Positions 10,324-20,071 of a DNA stretch of 64,000 bases are shown here, in pieces. The stretch is from the NCBI GenBank assembly GCA_905221615.1, contig CAJNDT010001302.1, forward strand, positions 747,579-811,578, given 5' to 3'. The stretch is from Symbiodinium sp. CCMP2592 (taxonomy: Eukaryota; Sar; Dinophyceae; Suessiales; Symbiodiniaceae). The notes under the pieces were generated by a model. The model was given only the letters and a program-made list of their open reading frames with translations, was not told where the DNA came from and did no database searches. The number at the start of each line of letters is the position of its first letter. Within the stretch, counting starts at the first letter, position 1. Both the position numbers and the translations under genes were made by a program.

Positions 10324-10937
10324 GCAGGCTTTAGAGATGTATAAGGTTCAGTTCCCTAAGCTCAAGCCCGCCACAAGATGACGAAGACTGAATGCCCCAA
10401 GTGACTAATATAGCGGTCGGAGCAATAGTAATGATATGTCCTTACAACTGCCCCTATAGGATATACTAGAGTGGAATCAGGAACGGTGGAACACAGATGC
10501 AGCATGGTTATGCAGCTGGGACTGCGTATATTTCCTTTCAAGGCCACCAAGATCATGATGTAATAGGTAGGTCTGAACAATTCGACATAGTATGCCCTAC
10601 ATAGCCCGCAATAGTTGTACCACAAGGTATCCCCAACCACTGGTGCATTCATTAAGGCCCCTATAGCACCAACTTTCGAGCATGTACTTCTGCTATAGGG
10701 ACCTGAATGTTGACAAGATCTCACTCGGAGTTGCATTCGGAAAAAGATGGAAAAGGGTCCTCAAAAAACAGAAATCCTAAAGCTCCGAAGTCTCTCGAAC
10801 CCGGAACTTCCGTACCGCGTCAGCCCTACACCCCAAGCCCGAAACCCTGACCCTTCAACCTAAGCCCTAAGCCTTAAATGCCCTAAGCCTAAACCCTAAA
10901 CCCTAAACCCCAAAGCCCAAACCTCATCGTCCACGAG
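10324..10937. other. Intron-like stretch
   Basis: A weak family D-like hairpin (about 10390-10690) and a CCCTAAA tract from 10815. A minus-strand ORF at 10736-10362 lies in the hairpin and is not supported. Confidence 0.4.
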
Positions 10938-11002
10938 GCCGGCTCAGCAAAGAGGCCGAGGCAATCTTCGAGGCACGGTTGGCTCATCGTCCCGAGATGG
11001 GA
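10938..11002 (+). CDS. Internal exon ending inside a family C foldback
   Basis: ccacgag| acceptor, 2-nt lead, RLSKEAEAIFEARLAHRPEM then G, ending GGGA|gtttcc. The last six bases and the donor belong to the left arm of foldback C copy 1. Helical, charged; unknown family. Confidence 0.55.
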
Positions 11003-11101
11003 GTTTCCGAAAATTAGGGGTACCTTCGTTTGGGGTCCTTATAATGGAGATCCTACTATTTAGGTACTATATTAGGGTCCCCTATTTTCGGAAACTCCCA
11101 T
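10997..11101. mobile_element. Foldback element family C, copy 1 (candidate introner)
   Basis: Arms ATGGGAGTTTCCGAAAATTA and TTTTCGGAAACTCCCAT. It makes up most of the 116-nt interval between two coding-like stretches. The GT in GGGA|GTTTCC could be the donor. Confidence 0.85.
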
Positions 11102-11118
11102 ATCATTGCATGTTGTAG

Positions 11119-11152
11119 ACTGCGGCGAAAACCATTACGGACCCGATGTCAG
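11119..11152 (+). CDS. Candidate short exon after foldback C
   Basis: tgttgtag| acceptor, then TAAKTITDPMS in the frame set by the preceding exon. Donor unclear (GTCAG|gattc would be a GA donor). Confidence 0.4.
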
Positions 11153-11486
11153 GATTCTAGAGGCTGGCTGTTTGTTCCATAGGTGTTCACGTGGTTGTAT
11201 AATTTACGTGCGCTCGTTCAGTACTTGCCGGGGCAAAGCTTAGCATAAACTCACGGCCACGTGCATGCCTGCTGTCAGCGTGATGACGATGTGGCGTTTC
11301 GCTTTGCACCCCTGTTGGCCCTGAATGCCGGTACCCTGAAAACCACAACTCTAAGCTATCAACTTGTGGCTGAAACATACTCAAGTCTAAAGCCGTGAAG
11401 CTTGAGTTGTAGATTAAACGGGATCCACTAGGTCGCGGGATGCAGGGGTAGGGCTTGCGGTTTGGGAAGTCCTGCCGCGTACCCAG

Positions 11487-11517
11487 AAAACGGGACAAGC
11501 GGTACATCCAAAGCGAG
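11487..11517 (+). CDS. Candidate microexon
   Basis: acccag| to |gtagtt, reading KTGQAVHPKR in phase 0. Very short and other frames are open; low confidence. Confidence 0.3.
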
Positions 11518-11570
11518 GTAGTTCCAATGTAGGAACCCCACCTTGGTTTTTGACCACAACACCTCTCAAT

Positions 11571-11680
11571 GCAGGGGCCTTGGCAATGAGAATAGGGTGT
11601 TGAGGGTTCCTTATTATAGTTATTGCATAAGATACCCCCCCCCCCCAAACCGTATTCTAATTATCAAGGCCCCTCCATTA
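11571..11680. mobile_element. Foldback element family D, copy 3
   Basis: Ends GCAGGGGCCTTGGCAATGAG and TATCAAGGCCCCTCCATTA, with an internal C-run. Confidence 0.7.
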
Positions 11681-11685
11681 TGCAG

Positions 11686-11764
11686 AAAACGAAAGCTCCG
11701 TGAAAGGCGCACGCGAGGAAGCAGAAAGACGGCCAGGCTCTAGCGGCCCGGATGCGAGATCAGG
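11686..11764 (+). CDS. Internal exon, unidentified protein
   Basis: tatgcag| acceptor 6 bp after foldback D3, 2-nt lead, NESSVKGAREEAERRPGSSG then PDARSG, donor |gtttagg from the TTTAGGG tract. Polar, low-complexity linker composition. Confidence 0.6.
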
Positions 11765-12436
11765 GTTTAGGCTGAGGGGTTCAGGTGCTTGGGCTGACGG
11801 AACAAAATTGCTGTTCAGGTGTTTTCGGGGTTTTGCACGGGGGAGGTTCACAGCTACGAGAAGTGCTTTGCTCTCCGCTGTTGCTACTGTTCTAGTTTTG
11901 GTACTGCAGCTGCTGTTGTGTTGTTGTGGTCGTTGCCGGTACTGTTCCTCTCCTCCTGCTGCCACTGCTATTGCTCGTACAGTGGTATTCGTGTAAATGT
12001 TCATAGCATGGTGTCGAGTGTTGTGGTCTTGTCTGTTTCAACAAGCTTGTCTTTGTGACATGGCTCTGATGATGACGATGACCATTCAGTTGGTGATAAT
12101 GTTGACGATGATGACGGCGGAGATGAAGTCTGGCTACAGCCTGTTAGTCCTTACTGTGATGAGTGTCCGTTCCTCCTATATCCATTGCAATTCGATTCGT
12201 GGTATCTACAGAAGATTTATTTGTAATGCTATGACCTATGCCCTAGGTTCCGCACTATAAAATACTAAAATAGCCACCCCAACTACGAAGGCCTCTACGT
12301 CATAGAACCGCTGCAGTAACCCTTAAAGAACCCTTTAAAGGAACCCTACTCTAACTGCCACGGCCCCTTTTTTGAAAAGAGCCCTTTAAAGGAATGCTTT
12401 TGAAGGGGCTTCCGGTATGTGGGGCTCCGCTTACAG
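11765..12436. other. Intron-like stretch with triplet-rich DNA
   Basis: GTTGTT/CTGCTG and GATGAC triplets (11870-12140) create overlapping ORFs on both strands. AAAGGAACCC/GGGTTCC hairpins near 12310-12400. Confidence 0.5.
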
Positions 12437-12465
12437 CTGAGGTGGCAGTAGAGGACCCCGGAGAT
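12437..12465 (+). CDS. Candidate microexon with GC donor
   Basis: cttacag| acceptor, EVAVEDPGD, donor |gcttga, TTTAGGG tract after. Too short to be sure. Confidence 0.35.
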
Positions 12466-12971
12466 GCTTGAGGGCTTTATGCGTTTGGGGTTTAGGGGTT
12501 TAGGGGTTTAGGGGTTAGGGGTTCAGGAGTTTAGGGTTTAGGGGCAAGTCTAGAAGCTTGTATAATCGGTTTAGGGTTTTGGGGTTTGGGGTGATTTCCT
12601 TCAAAGGGCTCCTTGAAGGGTTTACTTGTGGGGTTCTACTATAAAGCCTTAATTTGTCTGCAACGCTACCGCTTAGGGTTGGTTCTAGTTACAGTAGACT
12701 ATCCTCCTGACCCGATGATGGTCCTTATTTGAGGGAGCTGGAAGGGTAGGGCTTTAGGGCTGTGAGTTTGCGGTTTCGAATCTGAGGGTAAGGCCTTTCT
12801 GAGGCCCTTTCAGTTAAATCAAAACTAACAGCCTACATTGGGGCAGCCTCTCCCTACCCTTTCATCCCCCAAACCCATCAAACCCGAACAACTCAGCCCC
12901 AAACCTTGAACCCTAAGCCCTGAATCCTAAACTGGTCCTCAACCTAAACCCTTTCAGCACCGGACCTTGAG

Positions 12972-13115
12972 ACCTTCATCTTCCTTCAATGTCAAAGCCG
13001 CCGAAGGATCTGCCGAAGCTGGCCGCGGCGCTACCCTCCTTGGGCGTTCGCACAGCGCCCAAGTCGGCGATGACTCGCCGGGAGTTTCAGGCCCCCGGCT
13101 GGATTTCATATGGGA
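12972..13115 (+). CDS. Exon ending inside a family C foldback; possible first coding exon
   Basis: The favoured frame holds an ATG at 12989 and reads MSKPPKDLPKLAAALPSLGV, then REFQAPGWISYG. It ends GGGA|gtttcc within foldback C copy 2, in the same phase as at 17174. High third-position GC supports this frame; two other frames are partly open from the acceptor at 12957. Family unknown. Confidence 0.55.
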
Positions 13116-13216
13116 GTTTCCGAAAAAAGGGGTCCCTAATATAGTACCCTAAATAGTACGATCCTTATTATAAGGACCCTAAAATAAGGTACCCGAATTT
13201 TCGGAAACTCCCATAT
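13108..13216. mobile_element. Foldback element family C, copy 2 (candidate introner)
   Basis: ATATGGGAGTTTCCGAAAA and TTTTCGGAAACTCCCATAT arms. It abuts the preceding coding stretch. Confidence 0.9.
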
Positions 13217-14167
13217 AGGAGTCTGAGTTAGCAACAGCAGCAAGAATAACGGCAATAACTCCTCGTCTATGCTAGGACTTCGTCGTTTTTTTTCTTGGTT
13301 TGTGTGTTTTTTTATATAGTTTTGAGTTTAGCGGTTTGGGAGATTTTGCTATTTTCAAGTGGCGGTGGTAGGGTTGCGGGGTCAAGGCAGAGAGTTTGGA
13401 GTTCGGGAATTATGTCGGTTTCAGGGTTTGGGTTTTGGGATTTTGGCTTTAGGGGTTTAGGATTTATGTTCAAGTCTCCGGCGTTTGAGGTGTTCAGAGC
13501 TTCGGGTTTGGCAGCCTTGATCTGTAATCCAAGCTACCACACGGTGTAGGTTATTTATGTATATGTATATGACTCCGTTTGTGTGTACGTGTATATACAT
13601 ATATATATATATATACACATAATACCTATATGTATATACATACGTATATGTAGACCGCCCTATGTAGCATCTTCTGGGGACTTCACAGAAGTCAGAGGGT
13701 AAGGTCAGGGCAACTGGCGGTAATCTTCGAAACCTACAACATGGGAGCAGGAGTTTCTTTTCCACTACGCCGTGAGCCAGCAGAGTGGCGCGAAGACACA
13801 GCCCGCCAAGACCGTTCCTGTGGCAGCATGCAAGGGGGCCCCAATTGATTCCCAATGGAATTCAATAGTATCCCCCAGGAAGGTACACTTCCGTTTTCCC
13901 CTCCGCAGTAGGACACCCTCCCTCCTCCCGAACCAGAACGAAAGGATCCCTAATTTTCAGGGTTAATGACTTTTCTGGATCCTTTCTTGGTACAGGTGCC
14001 TTGACAGAGTTTTCAGGCTTTTGACGGCTTTTGTTGTCAGGGGTGTTTATGTTTCTGTAGGCTGTATGCAGGGGGGGGCCGGCGCTCGATTTGGCATCTC
14101 GGATAGATGATCCGACATCTCGCTGCTGCCAGGACAAAGGTTAAAACCCTAAACTCTACGCCCTGAG
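13216..14167. other. Intron-like stretch
   Basis: Poly-T and TTTAGGG-like DNA, a TATATA/CATATA microsatellite (13555-13650), a possible exon near 13781 with ambiguous frame (either QSGAKTQPAKTV or EWREDTARQDRSCG), then a region open on the minus strand. Nothing secure. Confidence 0.4.
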
Positions 14168-14240
14168 GCCCAAATTTTGGATCCAAAGACCGCAAAACAG
14201 TTGTTAGCATCGTTTCGGAGTTTGCTTCTCCAGTGCAAAT
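14168..14240 (+). CDS. Internal exon with GTGAGA donor
   Basis: cctgag| acceptor, AQILDPKTAKQLLASFRSLL then LQCK, donor |gtgaga. A minus-strand ORF (14346-14149) covers the same bases and also looks protein-like, but only the + strand has matching splice sites. Confidence 0.5.
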
Positions 14241-14636
14241 GTGAGAGAGCGTCATTGAGTTTCGCTTGCCGGTCTGCAGCCGTCTTGGTTGAGCGGTTCG
14301 GAGGCGGCTTCTTCATGTCTTGAAGCCTGTAAGCGTCCGGAAGCATTGCTAGGTTTGGTTCTGGGTTTGGGCTTTGGGGTTTCTGGCTTGAATTAGTTCG
14401 TCAGGTGCTTCCAATGTCAGCGGCTTGAGTTCTAGCCTGCTCCTGTCTGGTCTTGGATCTGGCAGCCCTGCGTCAGCTTAAGCCTAGCGCCTAGTGTGCC
14501 GCAAACAGCCGCAAACACTACGTCCGAACTACCTTTCACCTAAACCAGCAAGCTCCAATCCTCAAGCCTACATGTTAAATCCCTCAACCCCTAGACCCCC
14601 AAAGCTCAACTTTAAACCCTAAGCTTTTTCGCCGAG

Positions 14637-14685
14637 GTGGGTGGGCGGTACCGATCCTTGGATGATTTCCACGTCATGACGATCC
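14637..14685 (+). CDS. Internal exon, unidentified protein
   Basis: gccgag| acceptor after CCCTAAA, VGGRYRSLDDFHVMTI, probable donor |gtggca. LDDFHV resembles the start of some protein-kinase N-lobes (LDDFEV...IG.G), but no glycine loop follows, so this is not claimed. Confidence 0.5.
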
Positions 14686-14914
14686 GTGGCAGCCGGATTA
14701 ATTAGAGTGGCCATCGTCTCACAACCCTCACCCCTGGCCTTAAATTCACTATAAAGGTTGGGATAACTAGCACTAGTGTTCCCGGTGCTTTTTATTCGAT
14801 TTGCTCGTATAGCATAGTTTCTCATCACTAAGACCCTTGAGCACGCAGTTGGTTTTTGTTTGGAGGGGCATTCGTGCTGAGGGTTTCGAGGCCATTAGTC
14901 TTAGAAAATCAGGA

Positions 14915-15042
14915 GCACTTGGAGGCCCAGAGGGCTGAGTAAGTATAGGTCATAAGTAGGGCTTCTTTCGGGTCTCTCGATTTAGGGGTACTTATAGCCC
15001 TACGTAGAGCCTACTTACTAAGTCACCTAGAGGTCCCAGGGG
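14915..15042. mobile_element. Foldback element family G, copy 1
   Basis: Arms ACTTGGAGGCCCAGAGGGCT and CTACTTACTAAGTCACCTAG. Better-conserved copy at 42497-42610. Confidence 0.75.
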
Positions 15043-15216
15043 TCCTTTTCGGAAGGATCCTACAAGCATCCTACAAGTAAGTCTTGCTTGACATACCTGG
15101 CCCTGGCAGCGGCAGGTAGATGGTGTTTTGCCCTGCAGCCCCCGGAACACAGAGCCCCAAAGTATACCCAAGTCAGATTTCCCTTAAGCCGGCCAAAGCC
15201 TTAAACTAAACCCCAG

Positions 15217-15257
15217 ACAAACCCCAATTCCGAAGCCGCGAAGTTCGAGGAACTTGG
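15217..15257 (+). CDS. Internal exon, unidentified protein
   Basis: accccag| acceptor, TNPNSEAAKFEEL, donor |gtgagg. CCCTAAA-type sequence upstream. Confidence 0.55.
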
Positions 15258-15579
15258 GTGAGGGGGCAACAGGCCGTGTGCTCCTTGCCAAGGCCCGAGA
15301 ATGAAGGTTGTGGATTCAGGGTTTCGAGTTTCGGTTGCTGTGCTGAGATGTGACGGAAGCTCTTTTTCGGGAAGTCGTGGGGGAAGCGTTTGGATCAGGG
15401 CGGGTTCGGCAGAAAGCGGTGGGGTTGGGTTTAGAATACTCAGGCAGGGCAGAGATCCGAATTTTGGGTGGAGCTTAGGGTGTAGCGTTAAGATGAGATG
15501 GATTAGGGATAGTGTCATACTATAAACCCCTCCACCCTAAACCCCAAATCCCAAACTCCCCAAACCCGAACGTGTGCAG

Positions 15580-15612
15580 GCCAAGAAGACGGAAGACAGG
15601 CTCGCCTTGAAG
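15580..15612 (+). CDS. Microexon with GC donor
   Basis: gtgcag| acceptor, AKKTEDRLALK, ends AAG|gcgcgg. Joined in phase to the next exon it gives LALK-ARRLNPK, with AG|GC at both ends of the 262-nt intron. Confidence 0.55.
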
Positions 15613-15874
15613 GCGCGGTCTCCCTGAGGTTTCACAGGGTGCTGATACAACTTTATGGGGCTTGATTTTTGTGCCAGTTTGTCGGGAGTTTCATGGGGTT
15701 TATACAAATTTGTACAAGCTGTCTTTCTTAGGTTTGGGGGTCCCAGCTCCGGAGTTTACGCTTCAGGTTTTCGGGGTGGTCTACCATGTAGGCTTTCGGA
15801 TTCAGGGCGCTGGGTTGTGGGGGTCAGAGTTTGGTGTTGGAAGCTCCAGGGTGTGGGGCGTTGCGTGCAAGCAG

Positions 15875-15907
15875 GCCCGCCGACTGAACCCTAAAGTTCC
15901 CTGCAGG
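15875..15907 (+). CDS. Microexon, continues from 15580-15612
   Basis: aagcag| acceptor, ARRLNPKVPCR, donor |gtttcgg leading into TTTAGGG. Phase 0 on both sides. Confidence 0.55.
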
Positions 15908-16006
15908 GTTTCGGGCTTTAGAATTTAGGGTTAAGAGCGTCTCAAGCGCAAGAGAATTCGAATCAGGAGTGTCGCTGCCAGTGACGAGCCTAGACCTAAA
16001 CCGCAG

Positions 16007-16123
16007 CCTGCACCCGAATCCTCGGGTTACTTTTGGACTAAGTCATTTGTGCGAGTCTCTCATGAATACGACAAGCGCATGTCCGAGCGATGTTTGCAGA
16101 GTTGGGGTTTTCCGGCATCGCAG
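16007..16123 (+). CDS. 39-codon internal exon, unidentified protein
   Basis: ccgcag| acceptor and CAG|gtattc donor. Reads PAPESSGYFWTKSFVRVSHE, then YDKRMSERCLQSWGFPASQ. One of the clearest coding stretches in the window, yet only 117 nt long. No family recognised; other frames are closed. Confidence 0.75.
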
Positions 16124-16309
16124 GTATTCAGCAGTTAGAGATACTCCTTCCTCCGGTCAATAGTCAATCCTGTCTAAACACGTAAAAGAAGGAGCACAAA
16201 ACCACCGCAAAGAGTACTTTGGTGTCCGTTGTGCCTCAAAATCCAAACTGCGAAACCCAAGACTCCGATGTGCTCCTACGCGTGCTAGTTCTTTCTGCTT
16301 CACCGCCAG

Positions 16310-16386
16310 GTTGTTCACAAAGCACCCTACGGAGAAGCCCTTAGTGGGGAGGAGCCGTGAGAGCGAGCCAGATCGCAGTTGCACAG
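16310..16386 (+). CDS. Candidate internal exon, frame uncertain
   Basis: accgccag| acceptor. In the frame with higher third-position GC: LFTKHPTEKPLVGRSRESEP up to |gtttgt. The alternative VVHKAPYGEALSGEEP ends at |gtgaga (16357) and fits the preceding phase 0. Confidence 0.45.
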
Positions 16387-17098
16387 GTTTGTCCTCGTCA
16401 GGCCACTCTCTGGTAATGTTGCTGTCCGCTGTGCTCGGGTCACAATCGGACAATGATTGTCACTGCGTGTCACTTTGCAGCTGCAATGTTGATGACAACG
16501 GTGATGATAATGATGACAATGGTGATGGTGGTGGTTGGTGGTGATGGTCATTATGATGACGTTGATGCTGATGATGCTGATCCTGATGGTGATGATGCTG
16601 ATGTTGTTGTTGATGACGGTCATGAACTTGGATGTTGTGCGTAATGGTGGCAATAAAGATGACGATGTTCGAAACTTGCTATTGCAGTACGACTGCAAAT
16701 ATATTTATGTTGTTCTGTTGGCTCTTGTTTCCATCAGTATGAATCTTGTCCATTCGTATGGGCATGGGTATAGTTGCGACTGCAAATCTAGTGTTAGCAT
16801 CATGCGTAGTCGTGGCTAGGAGTCGTCGGCCTCGTCGTGGAGCAGTGGTGGTTGTTGTGCTCGTTTTGAGGGCCGGGGTGGCGGCAGCAGCAGCAGAAGG
16901 AGGGCTGCAGGAGCAGGAGGGGCAGGTGGCCCTAGAAGCCGAAGGAGCTGCAGCGCTAACATGACGAAGACGACGGCAACTAGACGACGAACAGGACAAC
17001 GACGACGACTACCACGGCCACTACCACAGCCTGCGCTGTCATTACTGCTTTTTGTCTTCTCTTCTTCTCGGTCTTCTTTGAATCTATTTTCGGCCTAG
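16387..17098. other. Intron-like stretch with triplet repeats
   Basis: GATGATGAT/GTTGTT tracts 16480-16640 and mixed GCAGCA/GACGAC tracts 16860-17030 give ORFs on both strands. No exon supported. Confidence 0.5.
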
Positions 17099-17174
17099 GG
17101 GTTCCTCTTTGGCATGTCGGCCCTGGTGCCCGCCGTGCACGCTGAAGTTCCGGGTCCGAAATCGTCATGTGGGA
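17099..17174 (+). CDS. Exon upstream of the kinase exons, donor supplied by foldback C3
   Basis: cggcctag| acceptor, GFLFGMSALVPAVHAEVPGP then KSSCG, ending TGTGGGA|gttccc. The donor lies in the left arm of foldback C copy 3. Splicing to 17366 keeps the frame (phase 1 to 2-nt lead). Confidence 0.65.
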
Positions 17175-17338
17175 GTTCCCAACATAGGGGACCCTAATAT
17201 GGTACCCTAAATAGTAGGATCCTTTTTATAAGGGCCCCTAAATAAGGTACCCCTAATTTTCGGAAGCTCTACACCCTGATACATCCCTTTAAAGGAACCC
17301 TTATAGTAAGCTACCCCTAATTTTCGGAAACTCCCATG
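17166..17338. mobile_element. Foldback element family C, copy 3, forming most of an intron
   Basis: Outer arms CATGTGGGAG and CTCCCATGT. Its 3' arm is duplicated: ACCCCTAATTTTCGGAA occurs at about 17250 and ACCCCTAATTTTCGGAAA again at about 17313. It fills most of the 191-nt interval between exons 17174 and 17366. Confidence 0.85.
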
Positions 17339-17365
17339 TAATCAGGCCAGAGCAAGGCCTCGCAG

Positions 17366-17403
17366 CCAAAAGCGGCACAAACAGACCAGCAAAGCTCCAA
17401 ATC
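17366..17403 (+). CDS. Protein kinase exon: segment before helix alphaC
   Basis: ctcgcag| acceptor, 2-nt lead, KSGTNRPAKLQI, donor |gtaagc. It joins in phase to ELEMLR, giving the beta3-alphaC segment expected in a kinase N-lobe. The beta3 lysine motif itself was not found. Confidence 0.65.
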
Positions 17404-17548
17404 GTAAGCGGCCGAAGCCCTAAACCCTAAACCCTAAGCCCTAAATCCCTAAACCCTAAACCCCTAAACCCCCAAACCCTGAACTAAACTTAGGCCCGAA
17501 ACCCTGAACCCCTTAAGCCACCGAAGCCCTACAGCGACCGCAGCAGAG

Positions 17549-17581
17549 GAGCTGGAGATGCTAAGGAACAGCATCAAAAGC
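17549..17581 (+). CDS. Protein kinase exon: helix alphaC
   Basis: gcagag| acceptor, ELEMLRNSIKS. The end is uncertain: a GA donor at AGC|gatgct restores phase 0 to the next exon, and a GT at 17593 would be out of phase. CCCTAAA tract left, TTTAGGG tract right. Confidence 0.6.
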
Positions 17582-17639
17582 GATGCTCGGATGTAGCGAG
17601 CTTCAGGGCTTTGGGCGTCGGGCTCTGGGGTTCAGGATT

Positions 17640-17710
17640 AAGGGTTTAGGGTTTAGGGTTTAGGGTTGAGGGTTTAGGGTTCAGGATTTAGGGTTTAAGG
17701 TTTAGGGGCG
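17640..17710. repeat. TTTAGGG tract
   Basis: Consecutive heptamers, several exact (GGGTTTAGGGTTTAGGG), immediately downstream of the alphaC exon. Confidence 0.9.
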
Positions 17711-18143
17711 TCGGGTTTTGGGGTTAACAGGTACACATAGGATTTAGGCAGGTAGGCTTATTTGGGATGCGGAGTTCATGTGCTCGGGGAGTTGTGAGGC
17801 AACACGAAGCTGAGTTTGGGTGTATGGGGATGAACTGTGGGGTGTAGTAGAGTTTTCGGGTTTTGCGTTTATTGTTTGGGGAGTTGGGTTTCTGCGTAGG
17901 ATCTATCTAGAGTTTAGAGCTTCTAGAGTTTAGTGTTCAGGTCTTGACGGAGAAGAAGGTTCAAAGCAATGGCAAGGATGAGTTGTGCCACAAAGCTTGT
18001 CATGCTGTCAACTAGATGGAGCGGCGAACTGAAAAAATGTAGTTGTGGTAGTAGGAATGCAGTAGTAGCGCAGGCGATACTTGTGAACCCTACGCCCTGC
18101 ACCCAAAACTCCCATGCCATGAGAGGAAGTGGAACACCTCCAG

Positions 18144-18197
18144 CTCCTCGACCACCCCCACATCATCCGACTACACGGTCATTTCGAGGACGCTGAG
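18144..18197 (+). CDS. Protein kinase exon: HPHII strand beta4
   Basis: cctccag| acceptor, LLDHPHIIRLHGHFEDAE, donor GAG|gcaccc. L..HP.II.L...F is the canonical subdomain IV motif of Ser/Thr kinases. AG|GC also follows the next acceptor. Confidence 0.85.
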
Positions 18198-18749
18198 GCA
18201 CCCTACAGATTGGGAGCATCATGGCGAGTGTAGTCGGCGATGCTTTCCGTTTAGGGCCTGGGGGTCGCGGTACTTCCAAGCTCGCCAGCTAAAGGATCGC
18301 AAACTTAGAGCTTTTCGTTTTTCCAACGCCGGCCTTGCTAATGCTTGTAGTTCTGCAATGGCTATGCCTTGCACCGCCTGCACCAGACGATTCTTGATTC
18401 TTCCGCCCGGCGCAGTCAAATCGACAAGCTGCGCAACAGGGTAGACTAGCTTGAAAACCGATCTAACAACGCATGTAGTAGACTGCAAACAGCCTCAAGT
18501 TCCCACACATGGGTCCTCGTTGCCGGGGTCATTCTAACGATCAGCCCCCTTCCAGTGGAAGCCCATAGGCCATAGGCATAGCCCTTGACCCCACGCATCC
18601 TAGGATGAGAAAGCCCCCCGAGCTCCAAATCCCAAAGTCCTGACTAACAAATAGCCAAATGATATCACACCAAGCTCCACATCGCGAGTTGCAAGTTATC
18701 AGTCATAAAGCAGTAAAGCAAAACCAAGAAGCTGGACCCAGCTTTGTAG

Positions 18750-18822
18750 GCGTGGTATGTGGCTCTCCAATACTGCGCCTCCGGGGACCTCGCGAGTGTT
18801 ATGGAGGAGTACAAGGAGCAGC
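18750..18822 (+). CDS. Protein kinase exon: hinge region
   Basis: tttgtag| acceptor, then AWYVALQYCASGDLASVMEE (first residue by splice from GC). YC..GDL is the hinge motif of many Ser/Thr kinases. The 3' end lies near |gttgca at about 18815-18822 and is uncertain. Confidence 0.8.
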
Positions 18823-19780
18823 TCGGTTGCAATTGGGGCCTTCATACTTACCACCAGTACCACCAGACCAGCACCACCAGCATCAGCATCGTCACCATCA
18901 TCGTTATCAGCATCATCATCACCATCATCACCATGGTTGTCATCGTCACAAGTCAACAGCATCAACATCCTACTTCTGTCCGCAACATCGTCATCGCAAT
19001 TTGCATACTATGCGTAAGACCGGGAGCAAAGCGCCAGACATGTTGGTGCCATCTGAGGGACGACGGCCTCGACAGCAAGTGCCCTCGCACCGGCCTCATT
19101 CAGATGCCACTGCGCTTCTCGCTCAAGGTCACCTACCAGGCTCTTTCCGGGATGAAGGCATGTTATCCGTTGACAGCTGCATCCAAAATATCACTTGCCA
19201 GTGCCATGCAAGCATGTTCGAATTATCATGTCCCCCCATTGACCCGTTCACAGCTCGTCCGAGTCCTTGGTCGTACCCGTTGATACCCTTCTGAAGGTGC
19301 AAAATAACAGGCGCCACACCCTGAAGGATAAGCTTCGACCTATACCCTAAACCTTAAACCCGAACCCCTCAAGTATCGCCTTCTTGGCACTTGGATACGT
19401 TGAGTTTCCTGAAAACCTTAAGCCTGTTAGAGCTCCATGCAATGCCTTCTCACTCTCGCAGACATTTCAAAAGGGCGCGGACGCATCGTTGCGCACTGAT
19501 AGTTCTTCCAAGCCCTAAACCCTAGGACCTGGGTTAGGGTTTCAGGGCTTAGTATATGGTCATGGAGACCGGCTCAGGATCTGGAGTTGTTTGTGATCAT
19601 TTCACTATCGCTTGGCGGTCGTCATGCATACGTAAGTTATGTATTGTCGGGCAATACCTTAGTCAGCACCGTAAAGCCTAAACACCAAATTTTGCTCAAC
19701 TCCCCATAACCTCTACCCCTCTTGAACATTCAGTCCCCCCAAAAGCCCCGAACCCTCGCTAAACCCCCCGAAACCATCAG
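18823..19780. other. Intron-like stretch, may hide one kinase exon
   Basis: CATCATCAC triplet tract (18850-18970), a possible exon around 19040-19130 in uncertain frame, and CCCTAAA-like DNA near 19345 and 19510. The kinase segment between hinge and catalytic loop should lie here but was not identified. Confidence 0.4.
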
Positions 19781-19870
19781 AAGCCGCGAGACCTGGGGAG
19801 GTCTTATCTGCGCTGTCTTACATGCATGGGCGCGGCATCATGCACTTAGACCTGAAATGCCAGAGCCGAG
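19781..19870 (+). CDS. Protein kinase exon: catalytic loop
   Basis: accatcag| acceptor (start could be further in), reading VLSALSYMHGRGIMHLDLKC then Q. This matches subdomain VIB (L.Y.H..GI.HRDLK.N) with Leu in place of the usual Arg: H-L-D-L-K. The catalytic Asp and Lys are present. The exon end near 19870 and the expected Asn are unresolved. Confidence 0.8.
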
Positions 19871-19961
19871 GCAGAAGATGATGATTTACTACAGGGGCCT
19901 TAAATGTAAGAATCAGGTTCCTCTAAAAGTGCTGCTGTAAGGGTTACTATAAGGGTACTAT

Positions 19962-20071
19962 GATATGGGGGCTTTAATAATTACCTATACTAATGTTGTG
20001 GGCTCCTCATTATAATTACATAGCATCATGGGCCCCAAAACCCTATTCTAATTATTAAGGCCCCTATGTTA
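19962..20071. mobile_element. Foldback element family D, copy 4
   Basis: Arms GGGGGCTTTAATAATTACCT and AATTATTAAGGCCCCTATG. Confidence 0.8.

Noticed and set aside
14637..14685. Glycine-rich loop start of the kinase (LDDFHV)
   Set aside because: No G.G..G follows, and five non-kinase-like exons lie between it and helix alphaC.
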